Assembly: GCA_045110675.1 (NCBI GenBank)
Contig: JBGCGJ010000012.1
Coordinates: forward strand, 3,857-67,856
DNA: 64,000 nucleotides
Reading direction: 5' to 3'
From: JBALVT01 sp045110675
Lineage (GTDB): Bacteria > Pseudomonadota > Gammaproteobacteria > Pseudomonadales > Halieaceae
The notes under the pieces were generated by a model. The model did not search any database and was not told where the DNA came from. It worked only from the letters and a program-made list of their open reading frames with translations. Below are positions 52,516 through 61,773 of the stretch, piece by piece. Numbering within the stretch: position 1 is the stretch's first letter; every line of letters begins with the position of its first letter. A program made the position numbers and the translations under genes.

Positions 52516-52558
52516 TATAGTAAACAACTGGTCAGGCCAGTTGTAGAGTTGGCCAGTT
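52516..52558 (+). promoter_or_regulatory. Promoter -10 and FadR/GntR-like operator of the DUF1080 operon
   Basis: A -10-like TATAGT (52516-52521) is followed by a perfect dyad, CAACTGG-TCAGG-CCAGTTG (52525-52543), at the expected transcription start. The core AACTGGTCAGGCCAGTT differs from the E. coli FadR consensus core at one informative base; many FCD-type GntR regulators of sugar-acid genes bind TGGT...ACCA sites. GGCCAGTT recurs at 52551-52558. No -35 of quality was seen. No GntR gene is in this window. Confidence 0.5.
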
Positions 52559-52602
52559 ACCTCACCAATAACTAGAAACTCCATAGTCCCTGGCAGGTAT
52601 CC

Positions 52603-55600
52603 ATGCGCAAAACTCTCACTGTTGTTCTCGCCGCGATTCTTGCAGGTTATAGTCTTTATTGGTATTTCACGGCGGACTCCGAACCTCAATTTGAATTGGA
52701 TGAAGGTTTCACGCTTCTCTATGACGGCGAATCCCTGGCTGGCTGGTCAGTCATTGGCGGGCAAGCCACCTTCGAATCCTCCGGCGAAGAAATTATCGGC
52801 ACACACGGGCCGGGTGATAACACTTTTCTTAGAACCGATAGAACCTTCGGTGACTTCACGCTAAAACTGCAAATGCGCTGGGAGGAACTGGGTAATTCCG
52901 GCGTACTGTTTCGCGCTCAGCAGCGGCCGGAAAACGGTAGAGCCTACGGTTATCAATTTGAGCTGGATTCGTCGGAGCGCGCCTGGAGTGGCGGTGTTTA
53001 CGATGAGGCCAGAAGAGGTTGGATTGCGAACCTGGAAAGTCAACCCGATGTGCGCAAGGCAATAAACCTAACCGACTGGAACGACATTGTTGTAGTAGCG
53101 CGGGGCGCGAATATTCAAACCTGGATCAATGGAGTGCTTGCCGCCGACATTGTGGATGGTCTGGATTTCGACGGTTTTATCGCGCTGCAGGTGCACGCCG
53201 GCGATGTGGGCATTATGCGCTGGCGCCATATTCAGATTATGGAGCATGAACCGCGCGGTCATCCGGGAGCCACAATGGCAACCGAAACGGATTGGGCCAG
53301 CGAATACATTACTTCGCTAGAGTTGGGCGAGAACAGGTTTTCAGGGACCTTTTCAGAAGGTGTGGCTCGCATGACGGCGAGACGCCAGCTCGATGATGCG
53401 CTTGTTCGATTGACCGTACAGAGCTGCGAGGAGCCAACCACGATTCGTATGCGCCACAGCCCCGGTGATGGGCAAGGGCCTTCCTATGTGCAGCTCAAAG
53501 TATTTGCCGATAGAGCGCTGGTGAATTCGGTAACGACCGATGGTGAAACCGAGCACGAAACAGTTGAACTCAATAAAGCCGAGCGTCACGAACTCACACT
53601 GGTCACTGTGGGCAATCGCGCGACGTTTACTGTGGGTGAACGCGATATTGCCCGCCTGGATGGACTCACGCTGGAATCCCGCGGGCAATTTATTATTGAG
53701 CCTGCGCGCTGCGGCGAGCAATTTGAAATCAGCGATTTCAGCTGGATTGATCTCAAAGAAAAAAACAAAGAAGTGCTGTTCTACCAGACACTGGATAACG
53801 AGCCCGCCCCGGTATTAACGCCGGAACAGGCCATCGAAAGTTTCCGAGTGGCTCCAGGTTTTGAGGTGGAGCTGGTTGCCGCGGAACCACTGGTTGAAGA
53901 TCCCGTCGCGATGGCCTGGGACGAATATGGGCGTCTGTATGTGGTTGAGCTACGCGGATACATGCCCGACGCCTATGGTACAGGCCGCAATGATCCCGTT
54001 GGCCAGGTTGTTCGTCTGGAGGATCTCGATGGCGATGGTCGTATGGATAAAAGCGAAGTCTTTCTGGGCGAGCTGGTTAACCCGCGGGCCGTGGCAGTGG
54101 TCAATGAAGGTATCTTAATCGGCGAGCCTCCGAATCTTTGGTTGTGTAAGCAAGCCTCGCCGCAGGCAATCTGCAGCGACAAGAAGCGGGTGGGTGACTA
54201 CGCGCCCAATGTTGTTGGGGCGAGTGTCGAACACCTTGAAAACGGTCTTAGGCTGGGTCTGGATAATTGGCTACATAATTCGAAATCCAAGCGTAAGCAT
54301 CGCATGGTAAACGGCGAGCTTCAGGTTGAAGAAAACCTGCCTCGCGGGCAATGGGGTATTACTCGGGACAACTACGGTCGTCTGCTGTACAACCACAATT
54401 CCACCTGGGTTCAGGCGGATCTTTTTCCGGCGGAGGATATTGTCACGCCAGGCGGTGGTGACATCGTTGCAGGATTGGGCGCTAATCTCACTGAGCTGAG
54501 CGAAGTATTTTCGGTGCGTGTTAACCCCGGTGTTAATCGCGCGTATTTGCCCGGTACGCTTCGCGAAGATGGAAGACTTCACAAAGCGACGGGAGCGAGC
54601 GGTCTGGTGGCCTATCGTGGTGACCAATTTCCCGTTGGTTATCGTAACGACGTTTTCGTGCCGGAGGTTGCCGGCAATGTGGTAGCGCAAATTTCTCTGG
54701 CTGAAGAGGGAATGGAGCTGATTGCTGAACATCAGCTGTATGACGACGAGACCTGGGGCAAGCGAGAATTCCTGGGGTCCACTGATGAACGGTTCCGACC
54801 CGTGGATGCAATGAACGGCCCGGATGGTGCCCTCTATGTTATCGATATGTATCGCGGCATTGCGCAAGACCAACATTTTCTAACCGATGAGTTGCGAGAG
54901 CAGATCTTTCAGCGACAACTGGACAAGCCTCTGGGACACGGTCGTATTTGGCGTGTGCGCCATACCAGTGGCAGCGCCGACCGCGTCGGACCAACGTTAG
55001 CGGAGGCCAGCGATACACAGTTGGTCACTTATCTGTCTCATCCCAATGGCTGGGTAAGAGATACCGCCCAACGGATGTTACTGGCAAGCAATAGCCAGAT
55101 TGAGTCGGCACTTGTTGCAGTGGCCAAGGGTGACGATACCCTGTCTGCCATTCATGCCTTGTGGACATTGCAAGGACGCGATGAGCTAACCCGAAGTACC
55201 GCGCTTGAGCTGTTGGCGATTGATGACCCGCAGCGACAGTATCAAGCCCTGCGAGCCGGGCGCGCGAACTTGCAGGCGAAAGATATGCTGTCCCTTGCGG
55301 AGAATTTGCGCGACGATTCTGAGCGCTTACAAATGCAGTTAGCATTTACCCTGGGAGATCATGCGCAGCTGCCTGAGGTACGAGACGCGTTACTCGAGAT
55401 TCTCCTTGGCCAATCAAAAAGTGATTATGTTCGCCAGGCAGTTGTCAGAGCAGTGCACGGGGTCGAGTTTGAATTTCTCTCCCAGGCGCTTGCCGATGAC
55501 GGTTTGAACGAGCAGAGCGAAATCACCCAAGAGCTGCTGGCGACTTTGGCCGCCAACGCTTATCGAACGCTGCGAGGTGACCTCACCTCTGACGATGCCG

Positions 55601-56523
55601 CAAACCCGGTCCTAAACGCACTGCTGAGTCTCGTTGAGTCAAGGAGAGGTGAGTTGGACTGGCAGCAAATCGCGATGCTCGATGGATTTCGAAATTTGAC
55701 TCTGACCAGCTCGTTCACACCGGCTGCTTTGGAATCAGTGCCCGATATTTTTGCGGATTCTTCCATTGGCGAAAACAACCCGCTGTGGCCAGCGCGCCTG
55801 GCGGGAAGGGCCGCGTTTACCTGGCCGGGAGATGAGCTGGCTCTGGGGGTCACGCCATTGAGTCCGGAGCAGATGGCTCTCATGGCCAAAGGGAAACAGT
55901 TCTATGGTCAATGTGGTGCTTGCCACGGATCTAACGGCGCAGGCATTGCGGGGTTGGCGCCGATGCTGGCGAACTCACCCTGGGTGTTGGGCCCCCCGGA
56001 ATGGTTGGGCCGTATTATTTTACAGGGCATGAATGGCCCGGTTGAAATTGACGGCGAGATTTGGGATGGGCTGATGCCGCCCCATGGCCATATGGCACAT
56101 CTGGACGACTCCAATCTCGCGGGATTAATGACTTACCTGAGACGTGCCTGGGGTAATAAGGCCGATCCCGTCAGCAAAGAATTGGTGGCCAGTATCCGCG
56201 AGGCGAGCGCCGCTCGAAGTAAATCCTGGACGGTATCAGAACTGGAAGCTGTTCCCTTTGATCGCGGTTACAATCGGTTTTTGGGCAAGTACTCGGTGAG
56301 TTTTCTTACCGTGACTATTTCCGAGCAGCCGGAGGGCTTGTTCATGAAAGTGCCGATGTATGGCGAGGGGCTCATGACCCCGTTGAGTGAAACATTGTTC
56401 GAAGCGTCCGCTGGGGCTGAGAAAGTCCGGGTCGAGTTCCTGGTAGGAGAAGACGGGTCGGTGGGCGAGTTTATTATGCATCGCGGTGCCGAGAAAATTC
56501 CTGTGAAGCGTATAGAGGATTGA
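52603..56523 (+). CDS. DUF1080 / PVC-type / cytochrome c multidomain protein
   Basis: A 1306-residue exported protein anchored by an N-terminal helix (residues 3-22). Residues 35-210 are a DUF1080 (3-keto-disaccharide hydrolase-like) domain: GFTLLYDGESLAGWSVIGG and NSGVLFRAQ. A second sandwich-like part (about 230-385) follows. From about 405 comes a PVC-type heme-associated region, FRVAPGFEVELVAAEPLVEDPVAMAWDEYGRLYVVELRGY, rich in propeller-like repeats, then a helical HEAT-like part. A cytochrome c domain has heme site C1104-G-A-C1107-H1108. Architecture is typical of Planctomycetes. It may oxidise or cleave a glycoside in the periplasm and pass electrons to the chain. Confidence 0.85.
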   Translation: MRKTLTVVLAAILAGYSLYWYFTADSEPQFELDEGFTLLYDGESLAGWSVIGGQATFESSGEEIIGTHGPGDNTFLRTDRTFGDFTLKLQMRWEELGNSGVLFRAQQRPENGRAYGYQFELDSSERAWSGGVYDEARRGWIANLESQPDVRKAINLTDWNDIVVVARGANIQTWINGVLAADIVDGLDFDGFIALQVHAGDVGIMRWRHIQIMEHEPRGHPGATMATETDWASEYITSLELGENRFSGTFSEGVARMTARRQLDDALVRLTVQSCEEPTTIRMRHSPGDGQGPSYVQLKVFADRALVNSVTTDGETEHETVELNKAERHELTLVTVGNRATFTVGERDIARLDGLTLESRGQFIIEPARCGEQFEISDFSWIDLKEKNKEVLFYQTLDNEPAPVLTPEQAIESFRVAPGFEVELVAAEPLVEDPVAMAWDEYGRLYVVELRGYMPDAYGTGRNDPVGQVVRLEDLDGDGRMDKSEVFLGELVNPRAVAVVNEGILIGEPPNLWLCKQASPQAICSDKKRVGDYAPNVVGASVEHLENGLRLGLDNWLHNSKSKRKHRMVNGELQVEENLPRGQWGITRDNYGRLLYNHNSTWVQADLFPAEDIVTPGGGDIVAGLGANLTELSEVFSVRVNPGVNRAYLPGTLREDGRLHKATGASGLVAYRGDQFPVGYRNDVFVPEVAGNVVAQISLAEEGMELIAEHQLYDDETWGKREFLGSTDERFRPVDAMNGPDGALYVIDMYRGIAQDQHFLTDELREQIFQRQLDKPLGHGRIWRVRHTSGSADRVGPTLAEASDTQLVTYLSHPNGWVRDTAQRMLLASNSQIESALVAVAKGDDTLSAIHALWTLQGRDELTRSTALELLAIDDPQRQYQALRAGRANLQAKDMLSLAENLRDDSERLQMQLAFTLGDHAQLPEVRDALLEILLGQSKSDYVRQAVVRAVHGVEFEFLSQALADDGLNEQSEITQELLATLAANAYRTLRGDLTSDDAANPVLNALLSLVESRRGELDWQQIAMLDGFRNLTLTSSFTPAALESVPDIFADSSIGENNPLWPARLAGRAAFTWPGDELALGVTPLSPEQMALMAKGKQFYGQCGACHGSNGAGIAGLAPMLANSPWVLGPPEWLGRIILQGMNGPVEIDGEIWDGLMPPHGHMAHLDDSNLAGLMTYLRRAWGNKADPVSKELVASIREASAARSKSWTVSELEAVPFDRGYNRFLGKYSVSFLTVTISEQPEGLFMKVPMYGEGLMTPLSETLFEASAGAEKVRVEFLVGEDGSVGEFIMHRGAEKIPVKRIED

Positions 56524-56526
56524 TGA

Positions 56527-57675
56527 ATGAGTGACCCATTGCGCTTGGGTATCATCGGTCTAGGTAATATTGGCCGGCAGCATATTGAACATGTTCGCAG
56601 CGGCGCGGTGGCCAATTGTGTTGTCGCGGCAGTGTCGGCGCGTGGCGATGTGGCTTTGGAGGATCTCGACGGAGCTTTGTATTTTGCGGATTTTCGGGAG
56701 CTCGTTGATTCGGGTCGCTGCGACGCAGTGCTGGTTGCCACACCGACAATGAGTCATCTGGACATCGGTTTGTACGCGCTTTCCAAAGGTTTACATGTCT
56801 TGATGGAAAAACCTATGGGGCTGTCCGTGGCCGAAGGCGAGCAGTTGTTAAACGCTGCTTCCTCCGATCAAGTGTTTGGCTTGATGCTCAATCAGCGTGT
56901 CTCTCCGGTGTTTCGCAAGATGAAGGAATTACTGGAGCTCGGAGAACTCGGTGAATTGCAGCGCAGCCATTGGACCATGACCAATTGGTTTCGACCTGAG
57001 GTGTACTTCCAGGTGTCTGATTGGCGGGCCACCTGGCGTGGAGAGGGCGGCGGCCTGCTTCTCAACCAATGCATTCACAATATCGATATTCTGCAGTGGC
57101 TTTGCGGTGTTCCTGTTTCTGTTGAGGGTTTCTGTGGCTTTGGAAAGTTCCACGACATTGAAGTAGAAGATGAGGCGACAGCCTATTTCCAATATAGCAA
57201 CGGCGCGACGGGTGTGTTCATCGGCTCGACGGGTGAAGCTCCCGGTGTGAATCGCCTGGATATTGTCGGCGACAAAGGCATGCTGAGTTTTGATGGCAAA
57301 CGCCTGTTGCACACACGAAATGTGCCTGGAACAGCGCAGTTCAATGTCGAGACTCGAGATATGTTTGGACAACCGGATAGTGATACGGCTGACATCACGC
57401 CCTCGGGTGATCCCAACCAACACGCCCAGCTCATAGAGAACTTTGTCAACGCCATTACCAAAGATGAGCCGTTGATCGCTCCGGCTTCCGAGGGCATCCA
57501 TTCACTGGCTATCGCGAACGCTATATTGTGGTCAGCCTGGCAAAGAGAGACGGTCTCTCTTCCCCTGGACAGCGCCGGTTATCAACGCGCACTGCAAGAA
57601 AAGATTTCCACTTCCACACTCCGCAAAAAATCTGATACTGAAGTTAACGTCGATATGGGAGCCTCTTTTCGATGA
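56527..57675 (+). CDS. Gfo/Idh/MocA-family oxidoreductase
   Basis: A 382-residue sugar oxidoreductase. Rossmann motif GIIGLGNIGRQHIEH, VATPTMSHLDIGLYAL, the catalytic EKP motif in HVLMEKPMGLS, and GGGLLLNQCIHNIDILQWLCG with the conserved His and Asp are all present. It starts three bases after the preceding stop and overlaps the next start by four bases, so all four operon genes appear coupled. It probably oxidises or reduces a glycoside at C3 with NAD(P). Confidence 0.88.
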   Translation: MSDPLRLGIIGLGNIGRQHIEHVRSGAVANCVVAAVSARGDVALEDLDGALYFADFRELVDSGRCDAVLVATPTMSHLDIGLYALSKGLHVLMEKPMGLSVAEGEQLLNAASSDQVFGLMLNQRVSPVFRKMKELLELGELGELQRSHWTMTNWFRPEVYFQVSDWRATWRGEGGGLLLNQCIHNIDILQWLCGVPVSVEGFCGFGKFHDIEVEDEATAYFQYSNGATGVFIGSTGEAPGVNRLDIVGDKGMLSFDGKRLLHTRNVPGTAQFNVETRDMFGQPDSDTADITPSGDPNQHAQLIENFVNAITKDEPLIAPASEGIHSLAIANAILWSAWQRETVSLPLDSAGYQRALQEKISTSTLRKKSDTEVNVDMGASFR

Positions 57676-59039
57676 GCCAAGCTGCCGCTGAAGAAGCACA
57701 ATTGCTCGAAGAATTAGCCGATGCCACTTGGTTAAAACGATTTCCCGCTTATGTTCGTCTCAGTGGTCCGGGCTGGCTGCAAGGTGCGATGACGTTGGGT
57801 GGGGGAAGTGCTATTACCTCTCTCACCATTGGCGGGGTTTACGGTTACGAGTTACTGTGGGTACAGCCCCTGTCGATGATCATTGGCTGCATAATGCTGT
57901 TCGCGTTGTCTCATCAAACCTTGAGTACGGGCATGTCTCCCTTCAAAGCGATGCGCGATTTTGTGCATCCAGGTCTCGCCTGGGCCTGGGCTATCGCGGC
58001 TCTGGCCTCCAGTATTATCTGGGGTTTTTCCCATTATCCGCTCAGCGCTGGAATGCTCGAAGAAATTGTATTGGTGGGTAGCGGTTTTAGTTTAAAAGAG
58101 TCCGGTGGCCTGGCCCGAGATTTTTACCTGCTGGGCTTGGCGATTCTTGTGTGGATGGTCTGCGCCTATACCGCCTGGAATTACGGCGGTGGCGGCAGGG
58201 CCGTGCGATGGTTTGAAAACGCCATCAAACTACTTTCCGGGATGATAATATTGAGCTTTGCTGCGGTTGTTTTTTCTGCATCAATGGCCGATCAGGTGGA
58301 TTGGGGAGCGGTGGCGGCGGGCTATATTCCGCGTTCTTTGCCCGATGATTCCGCGGGAGTGACCACCATGATGGCGGCGCTGGGAACTGCGGTTGGTATC
58401 AATATGACCTTTATTTACGGCTACACATTATTGCAACGGGGCTGGGGAAGGTCACATCGTGCACTGTCTCGTTACGATATTGTGATCGGCTTAGTCCTGC
58501 CCTATATTCTAGTGACGAGTTTGATTTCTATTGCAGCCGCAGGTGCTTTCTATGGCAGTGATTTGGATATCCAGGGTAAGTTAAGCCCAGCCCAGGCCGG
58601 TGTCATGTTTGCGCAAGTGGGGTTGGGTGAGATAACCGGGAGACTGATATTTGCCTTTGGTATTCTGGGCATGGCGGTAGGCTCCCTGGTGATGCATATG
58701 CTGTGCTGTGGCTCTGCGGCGGCGGAGATGTTTGGATGGGAGCACAACTCCCACAAATACCGCCTCGCGTTATTGTTGCCAACACCGGCAGTGCTGGGCG
58801 TTTTCGTATGGTCGACCATGGGAGCCTATGTGGTGCTACCCACCTCGGCTATTTGTGGACTGCTATTACCCATCGCCTATGTGGGATGGTTGGTGCTGAA
58901 CAATCGCCCGGACTATTTGGGGCAGGATTCGCCCTCGGGCGGCAGAGCGGCGGTGCTTAACACCGCAATGATTGTGTGTATCGGGGTGGTGCTGATCAGC
59001 GTGGTCTACAGCACCTCGGTTAAATTGGGTTGGTGGTAG
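57672..59039 (+). CDS. NRAMP-fold transporter lacking the metal motifs
   Basis: A 455-residue membrane protein with about 11 helices of NRAMP-like layout. Helix 1 reads SGPGWLQGAMTLGGGSAITSL, keeping the GPG start but with LGGGS where metal transporters have DPGN. The helix 6 region reads GINMTFIYGYTLLQRG and lacks the MPH metal motif. Therefore it is unlikely to carry divalent metals. The sandwich position between two Gfo/Idh genes suggests a sugar or related solute; this is inference. Confidence 0.78.
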   Translation: MSQAAAEEAQLLEELADATWLKRFPAYVRLSGPGWLQGAMTLGGGSAITSLTIGGVYGYELLWVQPLSMIIGCIMLFALSHQTLSTGMSPFKAMRDFVHPGLAWAWAIAALASSIIWGFSHYPLSAGMLEEIVLVGSGFSLKESGGLARDFYLLGLAILVWMVCAYTAWNYGGGGRAVRWFENAIKLLSGMIILSFAAVVFSASMADQVDWGAVAAGYIPRSLPDDSAGVTTMMAALGTAVGINMTFIYGYTLLQRGWGRSHRALSRYDIVIGLVLPYILVTSLISIAAAGAFYGSDLDIQGKLSPAQAGVMFAQVGLGEITGRLIFAFGILGMAVGSLVMHMLCCGSAAAEMFGWEHNSHKYRLALLLPTPAVLGVFVWSTMGAYVVLPTSAICGLLLPIAYVGWLVLNNRPDYLGQDSPSGGRAAVLNTAMIVCIGVVLISVVYSTSVKLGWW

Positions 59040-59064
59040 CGGCGGCAGCGGTGGAAGTTCTAGC

Positions 59065-60141
59065 ATGGTGGATGTAAAAGACGGAGCCAATTACGCGCCT
59101 TCGGCATCTGTAGAGCCGATGGTTGCCCCTGGAGAGTTTCAGGTAGCGGCGGCCTATCTCGACCACGGCCACATTTACGGGCAATGCAATGGCCTGCGCG
59201 ATTCCGGCGCTACAGTTAAGTGGGTATACGATCCCGACCCTGAGCGCGTGAAGTCTTTTCTTGAATCTTTCCCTCAGGCCCAGGTTGCAAAAAGTTTCAA
59301 TACTATCCTTGAAGATCCAGACATCAAGTTGGTTGCCAGTGCGGCTATTCCCAGCGAGCGCGCTGGAATTGGCAACCAGGTGATGCGCGCCGGTAAAGAT
59401 TACTTCACTGACAAGTCGCCTTTTACCTCGCTGCAGCAGCTTGAAGATGCTCGAGATGTGGTCGATGAAACGGGCGCAAAGTACATGGTGTATTACGCCG
59501 AGCGCTTGCATAACGACGCAGCTTGGCGCGCTGGCGAACTGATTCGCGAGGGAGCGATAGGAGACGTTCTGCAGGTTCTGAATCTGGCGCCCCATAGACT
59601 CTCAAAATCAACTCGACCGGATTGGTTCTTTGAAAAATCACGGTACGGGGGAATCCTGACCGATATCGGCTCACACCAGGTTGAGCAGTTTCTGACTTAT
59701 GCCGGTTGTCGCAATGCCAAGGTAAATTTTTCCAGAGTGGCCAATATGGCCAATGCAGATAAACCCGATCTGGAAGACTTCGGTGAAATGTCTCTCACCG
59801 GTGATAACGGAGCCTCATTCTACTGCCGCGTAGATTGGTTTACGCCCGAAGGCCTGCGCACCTGGGGTGACGGCAGAACCTTCATAGTCGGTACACAGGG
59901 TACGCTTGAGTTGCGTAAGTATCTGGATGTGGGCACCGGAGAGGTTCCCTGTTCTAAACTGATCTTGGTCAACGGCACAGATGAACAAGTGATTGAGTGC
60001 CAGGGAACCACCGGATTTCCCTTCTTTGGGCAACTCATTCTGGACTGTCTCAATCGAACGGAAAACGCTATGACACAGGAACATGCTTTCCTGGCGGCCG
60101 AGCTGAGCATGCGCGCTCAGCTGATCGCCGATACGCTCTAG
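59065..60141 (+). CDS. Gfo/Idh/MocA-family oxidoreductase (atypical Rossmann motif)
   Basis: A 358-residue member of the family. The N-terminal cofactor loop reads AAAYLDHGHIYGQCNGL in place of the usual GxGxxG. DYFTDKSPFTSLQQLEDA carries the catalytic Lys, and GGILTDIGSHQVEQFLTYAG the conserved His. GGAAG lies seven bases before ATG 59065. It differs clearly from the 56527 copy, so the pair likely act on different steps or substrates of one pathway. Confidence 0.85.
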   Translation: MVDVKDGANYAPSASVEPMVAPGEFQVAAAYLDHGHIYGQCNGLRDSGATVKWVYDPDPERVKSFLESFPQAQVAKSFNTILEDPDIKLVASAAIPSERAGIGNQVMRAGKDYFTDKSPFTSLQQLEDARDVVDETGAKYMVYYAERLHNDAAWRAGELIREGAIGDVLQVLNLAPHRLSKSTRPDWFFEKSRYGGILTDIGSHQVEQFLTYAGCRNAKVNFSRVANMANADKPDLEDFGEMSLTGDNGASFYCRVDWFTPEGLRTWGDGRTFIVGTQGTLELRKYLDVGTGEVPCSKLILVNGTDEQVIECQGTTGFPFFGQLILDCLNRTENAMTQEHAFLAAELSMRAQLIADTL

Positions 60142-60236
60142 AAGTCTGCGAGATTCCGCGCAGCCAGGCCCAATTGGCTCAGCGTTCATCGAAGCGGGGG
60201 ATGCGCACTCTGCGTGCATTCACCAGCCCCAATCCG

Positions 60237-60242
60237 TATAAT
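60237..60242 (+). promoter_or_regulatory. -10 element upstream of gltX
   Basis: A perfect TATAAT lies 38 bases before the gltX start codon. No good -35 is found at 16 to 18 bases upstream, so this may be a weak or activated promoter. Confidence 0.4.
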
Positions 60243-60279
60243 CGCCGCTCTCAAAATCACTCATTCATTTCGGATACAC

Positions 60280-61770
60280 ATGACTGTTCGCACTCGCGTT
60301 GCCCCTTCTCCCACCGGTGATCCTCACGTTGGAACTGCCTATATTGCACTGTTCAATATGTGTTTCGCCAAAGCACATGGGGGGGAGTTTCTGCTGCGTA
60401 TAGAAGACACTGATCAACAGCGCAGCACCCCGGAATCTGAGCAGGCGATTCTGGACTCGCTGCGTTGGTTGGGCCTGGATTGGGATGAGGGCCCGGACAA
60501 GGGCGGAGATTTCGGCCCCTATCGACAGAGCGAGCGCATGCCTTTGTACGGCAAATACGCTAGGCAATTGGTGGAAGAGGGCAACGCCTTCGTCTGCTAT
60601 AGAACTTCTGATGAACTCAATGAGCTGCGTGAGGCGCGCCGTGAGCAAGGCAATAGCACAGCCCTGAAATTCAGCGACCTCAAATTACCTGAAGAAGAAG
60701 TGGCAAAGCGCAGCGCAGCAGGCGACCCCTATGTTATCCGCATGATGGTCCCAGAAGAGTCGGGTAGTTGCGCCGTGGAAGACATGTTGCGCGGCACCAT
60801 TGAATTAGATTGGGGCATGGTCGACGCGCAAATTTTGTTGAAGTCGGATGGCATGCCCACCTACCACTTGGCCAATGTGGTTGACGACCACTTGATGGAA
60901 ATCACCCACGTGCTGCGCGGTGAAGAGTGGATTAATTCAGCGCCCAAGCATAAATTGTTGTATCAGTATTTCGGTTGGGATATGCCACAGCTGTGCCATT
61001 TGCCTTTATTGCGCAACCCCGATAAGTCGAAATTAAGTAAACGTAAAAACCCCACCAGCATTTTGTATTATCAGCGCATGGGCTTTTTGCCCGAGGCCTT
61101 GATTAATTATCTGGGGCGTATGGGTTGGTCCATGCCCGATGAAAGCGAGAAGTTTTCGCTGGAGAAAATGCTGGAGAATTTTGACATTCAACGCGTGTCC
61201 CTCGGCGGGCCGATTTTTGATGTTGAGAAATTGAGTTGGCTTAACGGTATGTGGATTCGAGAGGAGTTGAGCGAATCGGATCTAGCGGAACGATTAATTA
61301 ACTGGGCATATAACGAAGAGAATCTGAAAAAGGTGTTGCCCCACGCGCAAAAGCGCATGGAAACCCTCAGCGACTTTGCCCCACTGGCCAGCTTTCTGGT
61401 ATCGGGGGTGCTGCCGCTAACACCGGCGAATTTCGAAGGCCTCAAAGCCGACAACGAGACTGTGGTAAAGGGCTTGCAATTCGCACTGTGGCGTATGGAA
61501 GCGTTGGGTGTTTGGACGCGCGACAATATTTGGTCTGAGTTAAAAAACACCGCAGACGCGCAAGAGATAAAAGTAAAAGACTTTTTGGCGCCGCTGTTTA
61601 TCGCCATCTCGGGGTCTGATGCTTCCTTCTCGGTTGTCGATTCAATGGAGCTTCTCGGCCCCGATATGAGCCGCGCAAGAATTCGTCATGCCATAGAAGT
61701 GTTGGGGGGCGTATCCAAGAAAGCGATGAAACGCCTCGAAAAAGAATATCAACAATTGCCGGGAGCGTAG
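60280..61770 (+). CDS. gltX: Glutamyl-tRNA synthetase
   Basis: A 496-residue class I synthetase that charges tRNA-Glu. The HIGH-like site is PSPTGDPHVGTAYIALFN and the KMSKS-like site is KLSKRKN. LLRIEDTDQQRSTPESEQAI and LRGEEWINSAPKH also match. The N-terminus is of the Pseudomonas type. ATG 60280 matches the conserved MTVRTRVAPSPTG; a frame open from 60214 adds unrelated sequence. It is followed after three bases by a GST-like gene. Confidence 0.96.
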   Translation: MTVRTRVAPSPTGDPHVGTAYIALFNMCFAKAHGGEFLLRIEDTDQQRSTPESEQAILDSLRWLGLDWDEGPDKGGDFGPYRQSERMPLYGKYARQLVEEGNAFVCYRTSDELNELREARREQGNSTALKFSDLKLPEEEVAKRSAAGDPYVIRMMVPEESGSCAVEDMLRGTIELDWGMVDAQILLKSDGMPTYHLANVVDDHLMEITHVLRGEEWINSAPKHKLLYQYFGWDMPQLCHLPLLRNPDKSKLSKRKNPTSILYYQRMGFLPEALINYLGRMGWSMPDESEKFSLEKMLENFDIQRVSLGGPIFDVEKLSWLNGMWIREELSESDLAERLINWAYNEENLKKVLPHAQKRMETLSDFAPLASFLVSGVLPLTPANFEGLKADNETVVKGLQFALWRMEALGVWTRDNIWSELKNTADAQEIKVKDFLAPLFIAISGSDASFSVVDSMELLGPDMSRARIRHAIEVLGGVSKKAMKRLEKEYQQLPGA

Positions 61771-61773
61771 ACC

